A stretch of 42,558 bases of DNA from an uncultured Gammaproteobacteria bacterium (GTDB lineage Bacteria; Pseudomonadota; Gammaproteobacteria; PS1; Pseudothioglobaceae), in the NCBI GenBank assembly GCA_902509905.1, contig CABWZI010000013.1:1-42558 (forward strand), given 5' to 3'. Positions 1 to 9,231 of this stretch are shown piece after piece. The translations under genes and the position numbers were made by a program. Position 1 is the first letter of the stretch. The number at the start of each line of letters is the position of its first letter. The notes under the pieces are model-generated. The model saw only the letters and a list, made by a program, of their open reading frames with translations. It ran no database searches and was not told the DNA's origin.

Positions 1-291
1 CTATGCCTTATCAATCCAGAAATTATAGAAAAAAGTGGAGAGATTGAATATGAGGAAGGATGCCTATCTGTTCCTAATTACTATGAAAACGTTAAAAGGT
101 CTAATGAAATTAAGGTTAGTGCCTTGAATGAACTTGGACAGCCTTTTGAGATTGATGCAGATGAAACACTAGCAGTCTGTATTCAACATGAAATGGATCA
201 CCTTAATGGAATACTATTTGTCGATCATTTATCGAAACTTAAGCAAAAAAGACTAAAAAAGAAAGCCGAAAAGCAATCAAAAAAATTATAA
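1..291 (+). CDS. def: Peptide deformylase, 3' part (partial at window start)
   Basis: Removes the formyl group from the N-terminal methionine of nascent proteins; a cytosolic metalloenzyme. The frame is open from base 1 to TAA at 289-291, and the 5' half lies outside the window. Two diagnostic motifs are visible: EGCLSVP (its Cys is a metal ligand) and QHEMDHLNG (HExxH-type, two His ligands and the catalytic Glu). The C-terminus is a Lys-rich tail, common in this family. dusB starts four bases after the stop, so the genes are probably co-transcribed. The more usual def partner is fmt, which is not seen downstream. Family assignment is firm; the start is not visible. Confidence 0.95.
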   Translation, partial: LCLINPEIIEKSGEIEYEEGCLSVPNYYENVKRSNEIKVSALNELGQPFEIDADETLAVCIQHEMDHLNGILFVDHLSKLKQKRLKKKAEKQSKKL

Positions 292-295
292 ATTA

Positions 296-1264
296 GTGAA
301 TATTGGAAAATACAAACTCCATTCAAAGGTTCTGCTTGCGCCAATGGCAGGTACGAGCGATAAACCATTCAGAATGATTTGTAGAGAACAAGGGGCTGGG
401 CTGACTACTTCAGAAATGGTTGTTATTCAAAGTCATTTGATGAACTCAAATAAATCAAAGCATCGCCTAGACTTTAGCTCTGAGAAATCTCCAATTAGTG
501 TTCAGATAGCTGGCTCAGAAGCAGATGAACTTGCTGAATCTGCAATAAAAGCACTTGAGTTTGGAGCGGAGATTGTTGATATCAATATGGGTTGTCCGGC
601 AAAAAAAGTTTGCAACAAAGCAGCTGGATCTGCCCTCATGCAAAATGAAAAATTAGTTGAAGATATTATTAAAAATGTCGTCAAATCTGTAGATGTTCCT
701 GTTACTCTGAAAATGAGGACAGGCTGGGATGATGACCATAAGAACGCACCAATGATTGCTAAGATTGCAGAAGATAATGGCATCCAAATGATTGCAATTC
801 ACGGACGAACTAGAACGCAGAAGTTTAAGGGAAGTGCTGAATTTACAACAATTAAAAAAATTGTAAATCAAGTATCGATTCCAGTTGTTGCAAATGGTGA
901 TATTGACTCTCCAGAAAAAGCAAGAGATGTCCTTAACTTCACTGGAGCAGATGCTGTAATGTTAGGAAGAGCTTCTCAAGGAAATCCATGGCTGATAAAC
1001 CAGATCAATGAGTTTCTAACCGATGGAAGCAACGCAGAGGAGCCTTCTCTTGAAAAGAAAATACCTCAAATATTAAAGCACATTAAGCAGATTCATGAAT
1101 TTTATGGACATAAAATGGGTACACAGCTTTCCAGAAAGCATATTTTTTGGTATTCTATGCACCTTGACCGTGAAAAAGGCTTTGCCTTTTGGCCAAGCAT
1201 TAACAGGGTGACAGATCACTCTGAGCAATATTCAAAATTTCAAAATTTTTTGTATTCGATATGA
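296..1264 (+). CDS. dusB: tRNA-dihydrouridine synthase B
   Basis: FMN- and NADPH-dependent reduction of uridine to dihydrouridine in the tRNA D-loop. The 322-aa TIM-barrel protein starts at GTG 296 and has the family N-terminus APMAGTSD (residues 15-22). The proton-donating Cys is C100 in INMGCPAKKV, and the phosphate-binding region HGRTR follows later. The length is normal for DusB. It sits four bases after def and overlaps fis by four bases (ATGA), which is the conserved gammaproteobacterial dusB-fis arrangement and supports subgroup B over DusA or DusC. Confidence 0.95.
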   Translation: MNIGKYKLHSKVLLAPMAGTSDKPFRMICREQGAGLTTSEMVVIQSHLMNSNKSKHRLDFSSEKSPISVQIAGSEADELAESAIKALEFGAEIVDINMGCPAKKVCNKAAGSALMQNEKLVEDIIKNVVKSVDVPVTLKMRTGWDDDHKNAPMIAKIAEDNGIQMIAIHGRTRTQKFKGSAEFTTIKKIVNQVSIPVVANGDIDSPEKARDVLNFTGADAVMLGRASQGNPWLINQINEFLTDGSNAEEPSLEKKIPQILKHIKQIHEFYGHKMGTQLSRKHIFWYSMHLDREKGFAFWPSINRVTDHSEQYSKFQNFLYSI

Positions 1265-1491
1265 AGCAAAGGGGTATACAAGACAGCATCAAAGATAATC
1301 TTGAGAAGTATTTCTCTGACTTGAATGGCGAGTCATCGAATGGTGTGTTTAAGATGGTCACTCAACAAGCTGAGTCAGCAACTATTAAGTTTGTTCTTGA
1401 CAAAGTCAATCAAAACCAAAGCGAAGCTGCGAGAATCCTTGGTATAAATCGTGCAACCCTGAAGAAAAAAGCAAGTCTATATAATCTTTAA
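1261..1491 (+). CDS. fis: DNA-binding protein Fis
   Basis: Small nucleoid-associated dimeric regulator that bends DNA and tunes rRNA, tRNA and metabolic promoters. At 76 aa it is shorter than the 98-aa E. coli protein; the missing part corresponds to the flexible N-terminal arm. The C-terminal helix-turn-helix is clear ([18 protein letters not shown], residues 53-70), and an amphipathic helix rich in Gln/Glu/Ala precedes it. The start overlaps the dusB stop by four bases, implying translational coupling. Position between dusB and purH matches the order known in pseudomonads. Confidence 0.93.
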   Translation: MKQRGIQDSIKDNLEKYFSDLNGESSNGVFKMVTQQAESATIKFVLDKVNQNQSEAARILGINRATLKKKASLYNL

Positions 1492-1538
1492 GAGTCTATA
1501 ATTTAACTCTTGAGTTTCTTCACCAAAAAACCCAAAAA

Positions 1539-3080
1539 ATGCCAATCAAAAGAGCTTTAATAAGCGTTTCGGATAAATCTGGAATCGCTGAGTTTGCAAA
1601 AAGTTTATCCTTACTCGATATAGAAATTATTTCAACTGGAGGCACTGCAAAACTCCTTCAAGAGATGAATATCCCAGTGACAGAAGTATCAAATTTTACG
1701 GGTTATCCTGAAATGATGGCGGGAAGAGTTAAGACACTAAACCCCAAAATTCATGGCGGCATTTTAGCGAGAAGAGGAATTGATGAAGAGGTCATGTCGC
1801 AAAATGGAATCAAACCAATAGACCTTGTAGTAGTTAATTTGTACCCCTTTCAAGAAACAATTAAAAATCCAAACTCTACTGAGGAAGAGGCAATCGAAAA
1901 CATTGATATTGGTGGGCCAGCAATGCTTCGATCAAGCGCAAAAAATCACATTTCTGTCACAGTGGTTGTCGATAGCAAAGACTATCAAAAAGTGTTAAAT
2001 GAAATCACTGACAACGGAGATACAACACTATCAACAAGGCAGTCACTTGCAATGAAGACTTTTGAGCATACTGCACAGTATGACGGCGCTATAGCGAATT
2101 ATCTTGGTAGGAAGAGTGATGGATTTTCTAATACTATCAATTTACAATTTGTTAAGTCCCAAACAATGCGATATGGTGAAAACCCGCATCAAAGTGCTGC
2201 CTTCTATAAAGAAAATAATTTGTTTGAGACCTCTGTCTCTTCAAGCACTCAACTCCAAGGCAAGCCGCTTTCATATAACAATTTAGCTGATGCAGACGCT
2301 GCGCTTGAATGTGTAAGAGACTTTGAAGAGCCAAGCTGCGTTATTATTAAGCACGCAAACCCTTGTGGAATTGCAACTAGAGAAAACATATCTGAAGCCT
2401 ACCAAAGTGCATACCTCACAGATCCAACCTCTGCCTTTGGAGGAATCATAGCCTTTAATCGTGAACTAGATAGAAAGACTGCAAAAAGTATTATTGATAA
2501 ACAGTTTGTTGAGGTAATAATAGCTCCAAAAATTGCTGAAGATGCAAAAACAACTCTTCACAGTAAAGAAAATATAAGGGTTCTTGAGTGTGGATATCTA
2601 GAGAAAGCGCAAAAATCATTTGATTATAAAAAAATCTCTGGTGGCCTTCTTGTTCAAGATAAAGATTTAGAATCTTTAAATCCTGCTGACATGAAGTGCG
2701 TCACCTCATCTAAACCCTCTGAATCAGAGATGAAAGATCTATTGTTCGCCTGGAAAGTTGCCAAGTATGTCAAGTCCAACGCTATTGTTTACGCAAAAAA
2801 TCAAATGACGATTGGTGTAGGAGCTGGTCAAATGTCTAGAATTTATTCAGCCAAAATTGCAGGAATCAAAGCAGCAGATGAAAATTTAGAGGTTCAAGGA
2901 TCAGTTATGGCTTCAGACGCATTTTTTCCATTCAGAGATGGAATCGATGCTGCCGCTCAAGCTGGAATCAAGGCAATCATTCATCCAGGCGGATCGATGC
3001 GTGATGACGAAGTAATCGCAGCAGCAAATGAGCATGGTATTGCAATGATTTTTACTGGAATGCGCCACTTTAAACACTAA
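1539..3080 (+). CDS. purH: Bifunctional AICAR transformylase / IMP cyclohydrolase
   Basis: Catalyses the last two steps of de novo IMP synthesis: formyl transfer from 10-formyl-THF to AICAR, then ring closure. The 513-aa protein has an N-terminal MGS-like cyclohydrolase domain beginning [11 protein letters not shown] with the STGGTAK phosphate loop. A C-terminal AICARFT domain carries the catalytic Lys-His in IIKHANPCG near residue 270. Length is typical (E. coli 529). It follows fis by 47 bases and is convergent with the DDAH gene, from which it is separated by ten bases inside a long hairpin. purD is not adjacent. Confidence 0.97.
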   Translation: MPIKRALISVSDKSGIAEFAKSLSLLDIEIISTGGTAKLLQEMNIPVTEVSNFTGYPEMMAGRVKTLNPKIHGGILARRGIDEEVMSQNGIKPIDLVVVNLYPFQETIKNPNSTEEEAIENIDIGGPAMLRSSAKNHISVTVVVDSKDYQKVLNEITDNGDTTLSTRQSLAMKTFEHTAQYDGAIANYLGRKSDGFSNTINLQFVKSQTMRYGENPHQSAAFYKENNLFETSVSSSTQLQGKPLSYNNLADADAALECVRDFEEPSCVIIKHANPCGIATRENISEAYQSAYLTDPTSAFGGIIAFNRELDRKTAKSIIDKQFVEVIIAPKIAEDAKTTLHSKENIRVLECGYLEKAQKSFDYKKISGGLLVQDKDLESLNPADMKCVTSSKPSESEMKDLLFAWKVAKYVKSNAIVYAKNQMTIGVGAGQMSRIYSAKIAGIKAADENLEVQGSVMASDAFFPFRDGIDAAAQAGIKAIIHPGGSMRDDEVIAAANEHGIAMIFTGMRHFKH

Positions 3081-3104
3081 GGTATTAAGATCAGTATCTT
3101 AGTG
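3075..3104. terminator. Hairpin over the convergent purH and DDAH stop codons
   Basis: CACTAAG (3075-3081) pairs perfectly with CTTAGTG (3098-3104), and four further inner pairs (two A-U, two G-U) extend the stem to about 11 bp with an 8-base loop. It spans the stop codons of both convergent genes. There is no strong U-run on either side, so it may be a weak bidirectional terminator or an mRNA 3'-end stabiliser. Function is inferred from position. Confidence 0.45.
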
Positions 3105-3855
3105 ACAAGCAACTTAATCCGCCGTCAAGCTTTTTAAACTCAGACACATCGACCTCAAGTACATTGTAACCAGTAGCACTAACTTTTTGCTTCGTGATTG
3201 GGTACCCGGATGGAATAATAACATTGTCATTAACCCAAATGCAGTTGGCGGCATAACTCTCAGATTCAGGAATTTCAATTTGTTCAAATCCAGAAAAGAC
3301 AGGGTCGTTCTTAAATTCACCACACACAACAAGCCTGTTATTTTCTAGATAGGACAATCCAGTCTTTAGATGAAGAACCTCCTTAAGTCTGACAGTCGAA
3401 CCTTTAAGACCATACCTCACAAGTATTGCAATTAGTTGCTCTGCACCTTGAAGATTAGTCCTTTCAGACAAGCCAACATAATAGTGATCACCAACCATCA
3501 TTACGTCTCCTGCCTCTATTGTTCCTGGTGACTCAATATACTCAAGATTTTTGAATTGACTTTCTAGAGTTTTAGTCATTTTTGTAACCTCACCCCTTCT
3601 GGACTCCGCTCCAGGACGGGTCATGATTGTGCATTTCGGTGTAATTAAAGCAACATCTTCAACAAACGTAGAGTCCGGATATTCCTCACAGGGATCTAGA
3701 ACTGTGATCTTTAGGCCACAGGACTTTAGCGCCTCAATGTATTGTTGGTGCTGAATTATTGCTTTAGAATAATCTGGTGTGCCAAGATGTTTAGAATCGG
3801 ATAAACCATTGACTAGACTTTTTCCAGGAGTTCTAACAATTGCCTTATTGAACAT
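3091..3855 (-). CDS. N(G),N(G)-dimethylarginine dimethylaminohydrolase (DDAH)
   Basis: Hydrolyses asymmetric dimethyl- or monomethyl-arginine to citrulline plus dimethylamine or methylamine. At 254 aa it has exactly the length of the Pseudomonas aeruginosa enzyme, and the catalytic residues fall at the same positions: E114 (GTIEAGD), H162 (VLHLKTG) and C249 (DGGLSCLSLRY). The RPGAESRRGE substrate-binding stretch is also intact. It is the last gene of a minus-strand operon, 17 bases after the M20D amidohydrolase. Context suggests use of methylated arginine or related compounds as nitrogen or methyl source. Arginine deiminase is less likely given the length and motif match. Confidence 0.93.
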   Translation of the reverse strand: MFNKAIVRTPGKSLVNGLSDSKHLGTPDYSKAIIQHQQYIEALKSCGLKITVLDPCEEYPDSTFVEDVALITPKCTIMTRPGAESRRGEVTKMTKTLESQFKNLEYIESPGTIEAGDVMMVGDHYYVGLSERTNLQGAEQLIAILVRYGLKGSTVRLKEVLHLKTGLSYLENNRLVVCGEFKNDPVFSGFEQIEIPESESYAANCIWVNDNVIIPSGYPITKQKVSATGYNVLEVDVSEFKKLDGGLSCLSLRY

Positions 3856-3872
3856 AACAAGCCTTAATAGTT

Positions 3873-5051
3873 TTACTTAAGAAGCGATCTAACCAACTCC
3901 ACCCAATAGCTACTTCCAGTAGGCAGAATTTCATCATTAAAGTCGTACTGAGTATTATGGAGCATGCAGCCACCTTCAGGGCTATCTTCAGGAACTAGTC
4001 CATTGCCAATCCAGATGTAAGCGCCTTCCGAGGCATTTAGCAAAAAAGAAAAATCCTCAGAGCCCATGCTTGGCTTTTCATTTCTTAATACATTCTCCTT
4101 GCCAACAACTTTTTCAGCAGCTTGCGCACATAGCTGAGCATGCTTTGGAGTATTAACCGTTGCTGGATAGTTTGGAATAGAGCTAAATGTTGCTGTCGCT
4201 CCCATTGATTGACTAATCCCTTGAGCTATATTTTTTATTTTTTCCTTTACTTCCTCACCAACCTCTGACTTGAAGTATCTAAGTGATCCAGTTAGATTCA
4301 TTTCGTTCGGAATGACGTTTGACACAAACCCTGCATCAACCATAGTAATACTGATGACTGCCGAATCTAATGGAGCGACGCTTCTAGACACGACGCTTTG
4401 AAGAGCTGAAATAACTTGAGCCCCAATCATAATTGGGTCAACGCACTGGTCAGGCATTGCGGCATGCCCGCCCTTTCCTTTAATGGTAATTTTCAGTGTC
4501 TCATTAGCCGCCATGACAGCGGTGTCGTGAACAGCAAACTGACCTTCTGCAAGTCCAGGCCAATTATGCATGCCATAAACCGCCTCACAAGGAAATTTTT
4601 CAAAAATACCTTCCTCAACCATTACCCGACCGCCGCCGCCACCTTCTTCGGCTGGCTGAAAAATAAAATGAACCGTTCCTGCAAAATTATTATTCTTTTT
4701 TAAGTAAACTGCGGCGCCCAAAAGCATTGTTGAATGGCCATCATGGCCACAAGCATGCATTTTCCCTTCATGAACAGATTTATGGCTGAAGTCATTCCTC
4801 TCTTGAATTGGAAGTGCATCCATATCAGCACGAAGACCAATAGCCTTGCCTTTTTTTGTGCCATGTATAGTAGCCACTATTCCTGTCACAGCCATGCCAC
4901 GATGCATTTCAATATTATTAGATTCAAGAACAGAGGCGATATAGTCACTTGTCATCTCCTCCTTAAAGCTGAGCTCAGGATGTTTATGAATATGATGACG
5001 CCAGGTCACCATTTCTTCATGAAGCTTAGAGTTGTGTTTAATTTCTGACAT
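3873..5051 (-). CDS. M20D-family amidohydrolase (N-acyl-amino-acid hydrolase type)
   Basis: A zinc or manganese hydrolase of the hippurate/IAA-amino-acid hydrolase group that cleaves amide bonds of acylated amino acids; the true substrate is unknown. The 392-aa protein has C101 and H103 in HACGHDGHSTM, the general-base pair in FQPAEEGGGGG (E135-E136), H162 in GMHNWPG and a C-terminal SEDFSF segment with a late His. These are the usual ligands. No signal peptide is seen, so it is likely cytosolic. It is six bases downstream of the dehydrogenase gene and 17 upstream of DDAH, so it may release a methylated amino acid for its neighbours (inference). Confidence 0.88.
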   Translation of the reverse strand: MSEIKHNSKLHEEMVTWRHHIHKHPELSFKEEMTSDYIASVLESNNIEMHRGMAVTGIVATIHGTKKGKAIGLRADMDALPIQERNDFSHKSVHEGKMHACGHDGHSTMLLGAAVYLKKNNNFAGTVHFIFQPAEEGGGGGRVMVEEGIFEKFPCEAVYGMHNWPGLAEGQFAVHDTAVMAANETLKITIKGKGGHAAMPDQCVDPIMIGAQVISALQSVVSRSVAPLDSAVISITMVDAGFVSNVIPNEMNLTGSLRYFKSEVGEEVKEKIKNIAQGISQSMGATATFSSIPNYPATVNTPKHAQLCAQAAEKVVGKENVLRNEKPSMGSEDFSFLLNASEGAYIWIGNGLVPEDSPEGGCMLHNTQYDFNDEILPTGSSYWVELVRSLLK

Positions 5052-5057
5052 TATTTT

Positions 5058-7583
5058 TTATGATCTTAAACATTCGTTATTAGGATCAAAAGGTGACTCA
5101 TCAATCACAATCGATTTGTACTTTTCACCTAAAATTTCGATCTCGAGTTCAGTTCCAACTGCTGTCAGATCTTTTCTAACTATGCCCAGTGCTAGTGACT
5201 TGCCACAGCGCCATCCATAGCCCCCTGAAGTACCTCTTCCAACAACCATACCATCTTTATAAATGGCCTCTGAGCCTCTAGCATCAGCATCAGTCACTCC
5301 CAACACTTCCATAGTAACAAAGCCATTTATGGCTCCACGGTCCTGCCATTCTTTGAGAGCATTTTTACCAATGAAGTCAGCTTCTTTATCAAGCCTAACG
5401 AATCGATCCAGGCCTGACTCATACGCAGAGTATTCAATTGACATTTCTCTCGGAATTAATCGATATGACTTTTCAAGTCGCATACTATCCATTGCACGAA
5501 TTCCAAATGGTTTAATATCAAACTCCGCTCCGGCTTCCATGACTTGATCAAAAATATAGTTTTGCATCTCGATTGGGTGGTGAAGCTCCCAGCCAAGTTC
5601 ACCAACAAAGTTAACACGAAGAGCCTCTGCAGAAGCATAGCCTACGTTTATTTTCTTACCAGTCAGCCACTTAAAATTTTCATTAGACAAATCAGTGTCT
5701 GTAAGTTTTTGCAGCACATCACGAGATCTAGGGCCTGCAAGAACTAAAACACCAGTCTGAGTTGTGACTCTCTGAACGCTTACGTTTCCATCTTTTGGCG
5801 CAAGTTTAAATAGATAGTCGTGGTCGTGTGTTTCAAAGGCACCAGCGGAGACTAGATAATAGCTTTGTGGACCAGTCTTATAGACAGTAAACTCAGCTCT
5901 AACTCCTCCGTTCAAAGATAACATATGAACCAGACTTATTCTGCCAATAGATTGGGGCATCTTGTTAGCAAAAATAGACTCAAGCCACTCCTCTGCTCCA
6001 GGACCTTTAACAATGCATTTAGCAAAGGCGGACATATCTAGAAGTCCGACCTTCTCATTAACGTGCTTGCATTCGTTCCCGACATGTTCAAAGTAATTTG
6101 AACGTCTAAATGAATTTTTCTCTACAATTCGACCGTCCTCTAATGCCTTTGAATGGTTTTTATTCAAGTAAACCTTTTCTGGATCCTCTTGATTTAACTC
6201 TTCAGCACTGAGGGAATAATCAAGGCTAGGCATAAACCAATTAGGTCGTTCCCATCCATAAACTGATCCAAATACAGCTCCAAGAGCTTTCATTCGATCA
6301 TAGCATGGTGCAGTTTTAAGTGGTCTAGCAGCGCTGCGCTCTTCATCAGGATAATGAGTTGTAAAAACATTTGCATAGGCCTCTTCATTTTTTTCTTTAA
6401 GGTAGCCTCTAGTTGCATAAGGACCAAATCGTCGTGGGTCAACACCCATCATGTCAACTGTTGGTTCTCCGTCAACAATCCACTCAGCTAACTGCCAACC
6501 AGCACCGCCAGCGGCAGTTATTCCAAAACTGTGGCCTTCGTTAAGCCAGAAATTCTTTAAACCAGGCGCTGGACCAACTATTGGATTACCATCTGGGGTG
6601 TATGCGATAGCACCATTATAGATATCTTTGATTCCAACCTCTCCAAAGGCGGGCACTCGACTAATGCAGCGATCAATATGCGGCATAATGCGGTCCAACT
6701 CGCCGTTAAATAATTCATATTGGCAATCTTTGCTCGGACCATCGACATAACACGCTGGCGCTCCTTTTTCATAAATACCCAGAATCATTCCTCCAGCCTC
6801 TTCTCGCAAGTAATATGCTGAATCAGATTCACGAAGAACGGCCATTTCAGGCAAACCTTGTTTTTTTCTTTCCATGATTTCTGGATGCTGCTCTGTAACT
6901 AAGAATTGGTGTTCAACTGGAATGACAGGAACATCAAGGCCAACCATCTCTCCTGTTTTTCTTGCAAAACTCCCAGTACAAGATACAACATGTTGACATG
7001 AAATATCGCCCTTGTCAGTTGAAACAACCCAGCTTTGATCCTTTTGCTGCTGAATGCCTTCTACCAAAGTATGCTCATATATTTCAGCACCCCTATTTCT
7101 TGCGCCCTTGCAAAGAGCTTGGGTTAAATCTGCTGGTTGAATATAACCATCATCTGGATGCTGTATTGCGCCAACTAGTCCTTCAGTATTACAAAGTGGC
7201 CAAACCTCTTTAACTTCATCTGGGGTCAGAAATTTAACATCTACACCCACAGTACTTCCAACTCCTGAGTAGTATTTATACTCATCCATTCTGTCTTGAG
7301 AATTCGCAAGACGAATATTAGAAACAACACTAAACCCAACGTTCATCCCTGTTTCTTTTTCAAGATCGTGATAAAAGTCGACAGAATATTGGTGAAGTTT
7401 TCCTACCGAGTAGCTCATATTGAATAATGGCAGTAATCCAGCTGCATGCCAAGTGGATCCAGATGTTAAATCCTTACGCTCAACTAAAACCACATCAGTC
7501 CAGCCTTTCTTAGCTAAATGATAGAGCGTTCCTGCACCTACCACACCGCCACCAATGACAACTACTTGTGCTTTATTTTTCAT
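5058..7583 (-). CDS. Dimethylglycine/sarcosine dehydrogenase-like FAD- and folate-binding enzyme
   Basis: Oxidative N-demethylation of a small N-methyl amine such as dimethylglycine or sarcosine, passing the methyl carbon to tetrahydrofolate. The 841-aa protein has an N-terminal DAO-type FAD domain with VVVIGGGVVGAG (residues 7-18). H46 in STWHAAGL is the position that carries covalent FAD in DMGDH and SARDH. An FAO_M-like linker and a C-terminal GcvT-like folate domain (RAMDSMRLEKSYR and a GRGTSGGYGW region) follow. First gene of the operon with the amidohydrolase and DDAH, with GGATAGG upstream of its ATG. Exact substrate (dimethylglycine, sarcosine or another) cannot be read from sequence. 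Confidence 0.9.
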   Translation of the reverse strand: MKNKAQVVVIGGGVVGAGTLYHLAKKGWTDVVLVERKDLTSGSTWHAAGLLPLFNMSYSVGKLHQYSVDFYHDLEKETGMNVGFSVVSNIRLANSQDRMDEYKYYSGVGSTVGVDVKFLTPDEVKEVWPLCNTEGLVGAIQHPDDGYIQPADLTQALCKGARNRGAEIYEHTLVEGIQQQKDQSWVVSTDKGDISCQHVVSCTGSFARKTGEMVGLDVPVIPVEHQFLVTEQHPEIMERKKQGLPEMAVLRESDSAYYLREEAGGMILGIYEKGAPACYVDGPSKDCQYELFNGELDRIMPHIDRCISRVPAFGEVGIKDIYNGAIAYTPDGNPIVGPAPGLKNFWLNEGHSFGITAAGGAGWQLAEWIVDGEPTVDMMGVDPRRFGPYATRGYLKEKNEEAYANVFTTHYPDEERSAARPLKTAPCYDRMKALGAVFGSVYGWERPNWFMPSLDYSLSAEELNQEDPEKVYLNKNHSKALEDGRIVEKNSFRRSNYFEHVGNECKHVNEKVGLLDMSAFAKCIVKGPGAEEWLESIFANKMPQSIGRISLVHMLSLNGGVRAEFTVYKTGPQSYYLVSAGAFETHDHDYLFKLAPKDGNVSVQRVTTQTGVLVLAGPRSRDVLQKLTDTDLSNENFKWLTGKKINVGYASAEALRVNFVGELGWELHHPIEMQNYIFDQVMEAGAEFDIKPFGIRAMDSMRLEKSYRLIPREMSIEYSAYESGLDRFVRLDKEADFIGKNALKEWQDRGAINGFVTMEVLGVTDADARGSEAIYKDGMVVGRGTSGGYGWRCGKSLALGIVRKDLTAVGTELEIEILGEKYKSIVIDESPFDPNNECLRS

Positions 7584-7708
7584 AACCTATCCAAACTTAA
7601 AAAAACGTGAATTATATACTTTAATTATAGCAATTGCATCAATAACTTAATGGTAGAATTTTGCGAAATTTATTTGATTAATTGTTTATTGTTTTCTTGG
7701 AGAATTAG

Positions 7709-8008
7709 ATGAAGCTTACTGTAATAAAATGGCGTGATATACCCACACAGGTGATGATAAAAAAAAGCAGAAGAGAGGTTGAGAAAGTTCAGCTAGATAA
7801 TCGCTTTATGGAAGCCGTTGACTCTGCCGCAACGGTAGGTGACTCAACAGATGCGGACGCATATCTGACTGATTGGCACAATGATGTTACTGAAATTGAG
7901 GATGGGGACTTAAGAGAGCCAGTTGAGAAGAAAGCAGCAGAACTTGAAGCAGAGTTTACTGATGATATACTTCTAAGTTATGTAAACAATTCTGGTTACA
8001 AACCTTAA
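7709..8008 (+). CDS. Small conserved protein, PF13769 'virulence factor' family
   Basis: A 99-aa acidic protein beginning MKLTVIKWRDIPTQVMIKK, with DADAYLTDW in the middle and a helical Glu/Ala-rich C-terminus. From memory this matches the PF13769 family; the name is historical and its biochemical role is unknown to me. No signal peptide, membrane segment or Cys cluster is present. A GGAG ribosome site precedes the ATG. It is divergent from the dehydrogenase operon across 125 AT-rich bases and convergent with the aspartokinase gene, one base separating their stops. A role in methyl-group or amine metabolism is guilt by association only. Confidence 0.72.
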   Translation: MKLTVIKWRDIPTQVMIKKSRREVEKVQLDNRFMEAVDSAATVGDSTDADAYLTDWHNDVTEIEDGDLREPVEKKAAELEAEFTDDILLSYVNNSGYKP

Positions 8009-8009
8009 C

Positions 8010-9137
8010 TTAGGAAGTGTATCTACCGTGTAAGAATTTTAGGGTTTCCCTAACCTTTGGTTCTTTAAGGAGATATCTAATAATCGTATCTGGCGCATCA
8101 AGCAACTCCGCATAGTCCAAATCAGCAGGTTTTTTTGACACTTTATTATTGAAAACCACTGAAATTGTTGCCCAGTGCCTACTCAACTTATAAAAACCGA
8201 GCTTCTCCTCAAGCTGAGCCAACTTGTCGCTTAAATAAACATCGTCATTCAGTAGCAGTCTTCTAGAATCTATATTAACAACGCCATTGACGTGGCTCGC
8301 AGCTTTGTGTTCAAGAGCAAACTCAATCAGAACCATGCTCTCACGATGGGCAATTGCCACGACCTCTTCTTTTTTTGATTCGTCATGATGGATTAAAGTT
8401 CCTTCAGAATCATTAAAATTGTTTTTTGCAATAATAGGTGTTTTAGTTTTTAATGAAGCCTTTATAGCTCTAGGATGAATCACTCTAGACCCCTCATCAG
8501 CCATAGCCAGCATCTGATTAACACTAATGGACTCCAAATAACTTGAGCCTTCAACCTGTCTTGGATCACAGTTTGCTATGCCATCAACATCAGAAAAAAT
8601 TTCAACTTTTTCAGCGCCCAGTGCAGACGCAAGTGCAACTGCAGATGTATCGCTACCGCCTCTACCTAAAGTCCGAATATCTCCCTTGTCGTTGACTCCT
8701 TGAAAGCCAGCTACTACTGCTATAAATCCATTATCAAGCGCTTCAACAATTCGTGATGGATTAATCTCTAAAATTTCAGCATTTCCAGCATTGTCATCAG
8801 TTAGAATTCCGGATTGCCTTCCATTAAAAGACTCTGCTGGCATTCCATTATGACTTAATAGGTGAGAAAAATAAGCAGAGCTTAAAGTCTCGCCAACACT
8901 CATTACAAGGTCTAACTCCCTAGGATTGATGTTGTGTCCAACATCCCTTAGAAGTGCTACTAAAGTATCCGTAGCATATGGCTCACCTTTTCGTCCCATA
9001 GCAGAAACAACAACCACAATTCTTTCACCAGACTCGTGGTAGCGTTTAATATGCTGTAAAGCATGAGAACGACAAACCTCATCTCTGAGACTCGTTCCCC
9101 CAAATTTCATAACTATAGGTGCCAAATTCTTCGCCAT
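8010..9137 (-). CDS. Aspartate kinase family protein with short, atypical C-terminus
   Basis: Phosphorylates aspartate at the head of the lysine/methionine/threonine pathway if it acts like its family. The 375-aa protein has the kinase signatures VMKFGGTSL (residues 9-17), the TLGRGGSDTSA nucleotide loop and FSDVDGIANCDPR. After about residue 260 the regulatory part is shorter than in a normal ~405-aa enzyme. It begins VVAIAHRESMVLIEF, ACT-like, then WATISVVFNNK, and ends in a charged helical tail. Allosteric control by lysine or threonine may therefore be altered (inference). It stands alone, convergent with the small PF13769 gene. Confidence 0.82.
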   Translation of the reverse strand: MAKNLAPIVMKFGGTSLRDEVCRSHALQHIKRYHESGERIVVVVSAMGRKGEPYATDTLVALLRDVGHNINPRELDLVMSVGETLSSAYFSHLLSHNGMPAESFNGRQSGILTDDNAGNAEILEINPSRIVEALDNGFIAVVAGFQGVNDKGDIRTLGRGGSDTSAVALASALGAEKVEIFSDVDGIANCDPRQVEGSSYLESISVNQMLAMADEGSRVIHPRAIKASLKTKTPIIAKNNFNDSEGTLIHHDESKKEEVVAIAHRESMVLIEFALEHKAASHVNGVVNIDSRRLLLNDDVYLSDKLAQLEEKLGFYKLSRHWATISVVFNNKVSKKPADLDYAELLDAPDTIIRYLLKEPKVRETLKFLHGRYTS

Positions 9138-9231
9138 TAAATTTTTAAAAAAGGCGCCATTATAGTCTTTTCAGGGCTACATAGCAAATTTGAATTGGTC
9201 GAAATAGATTATGATTTTTGAAAATTAAATA

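Noticed and set aside
7709-8008. Literal virulence gene
   Set aside because: Only the family's historical name suggests it; nothing else in the window indicates pathogenicity.
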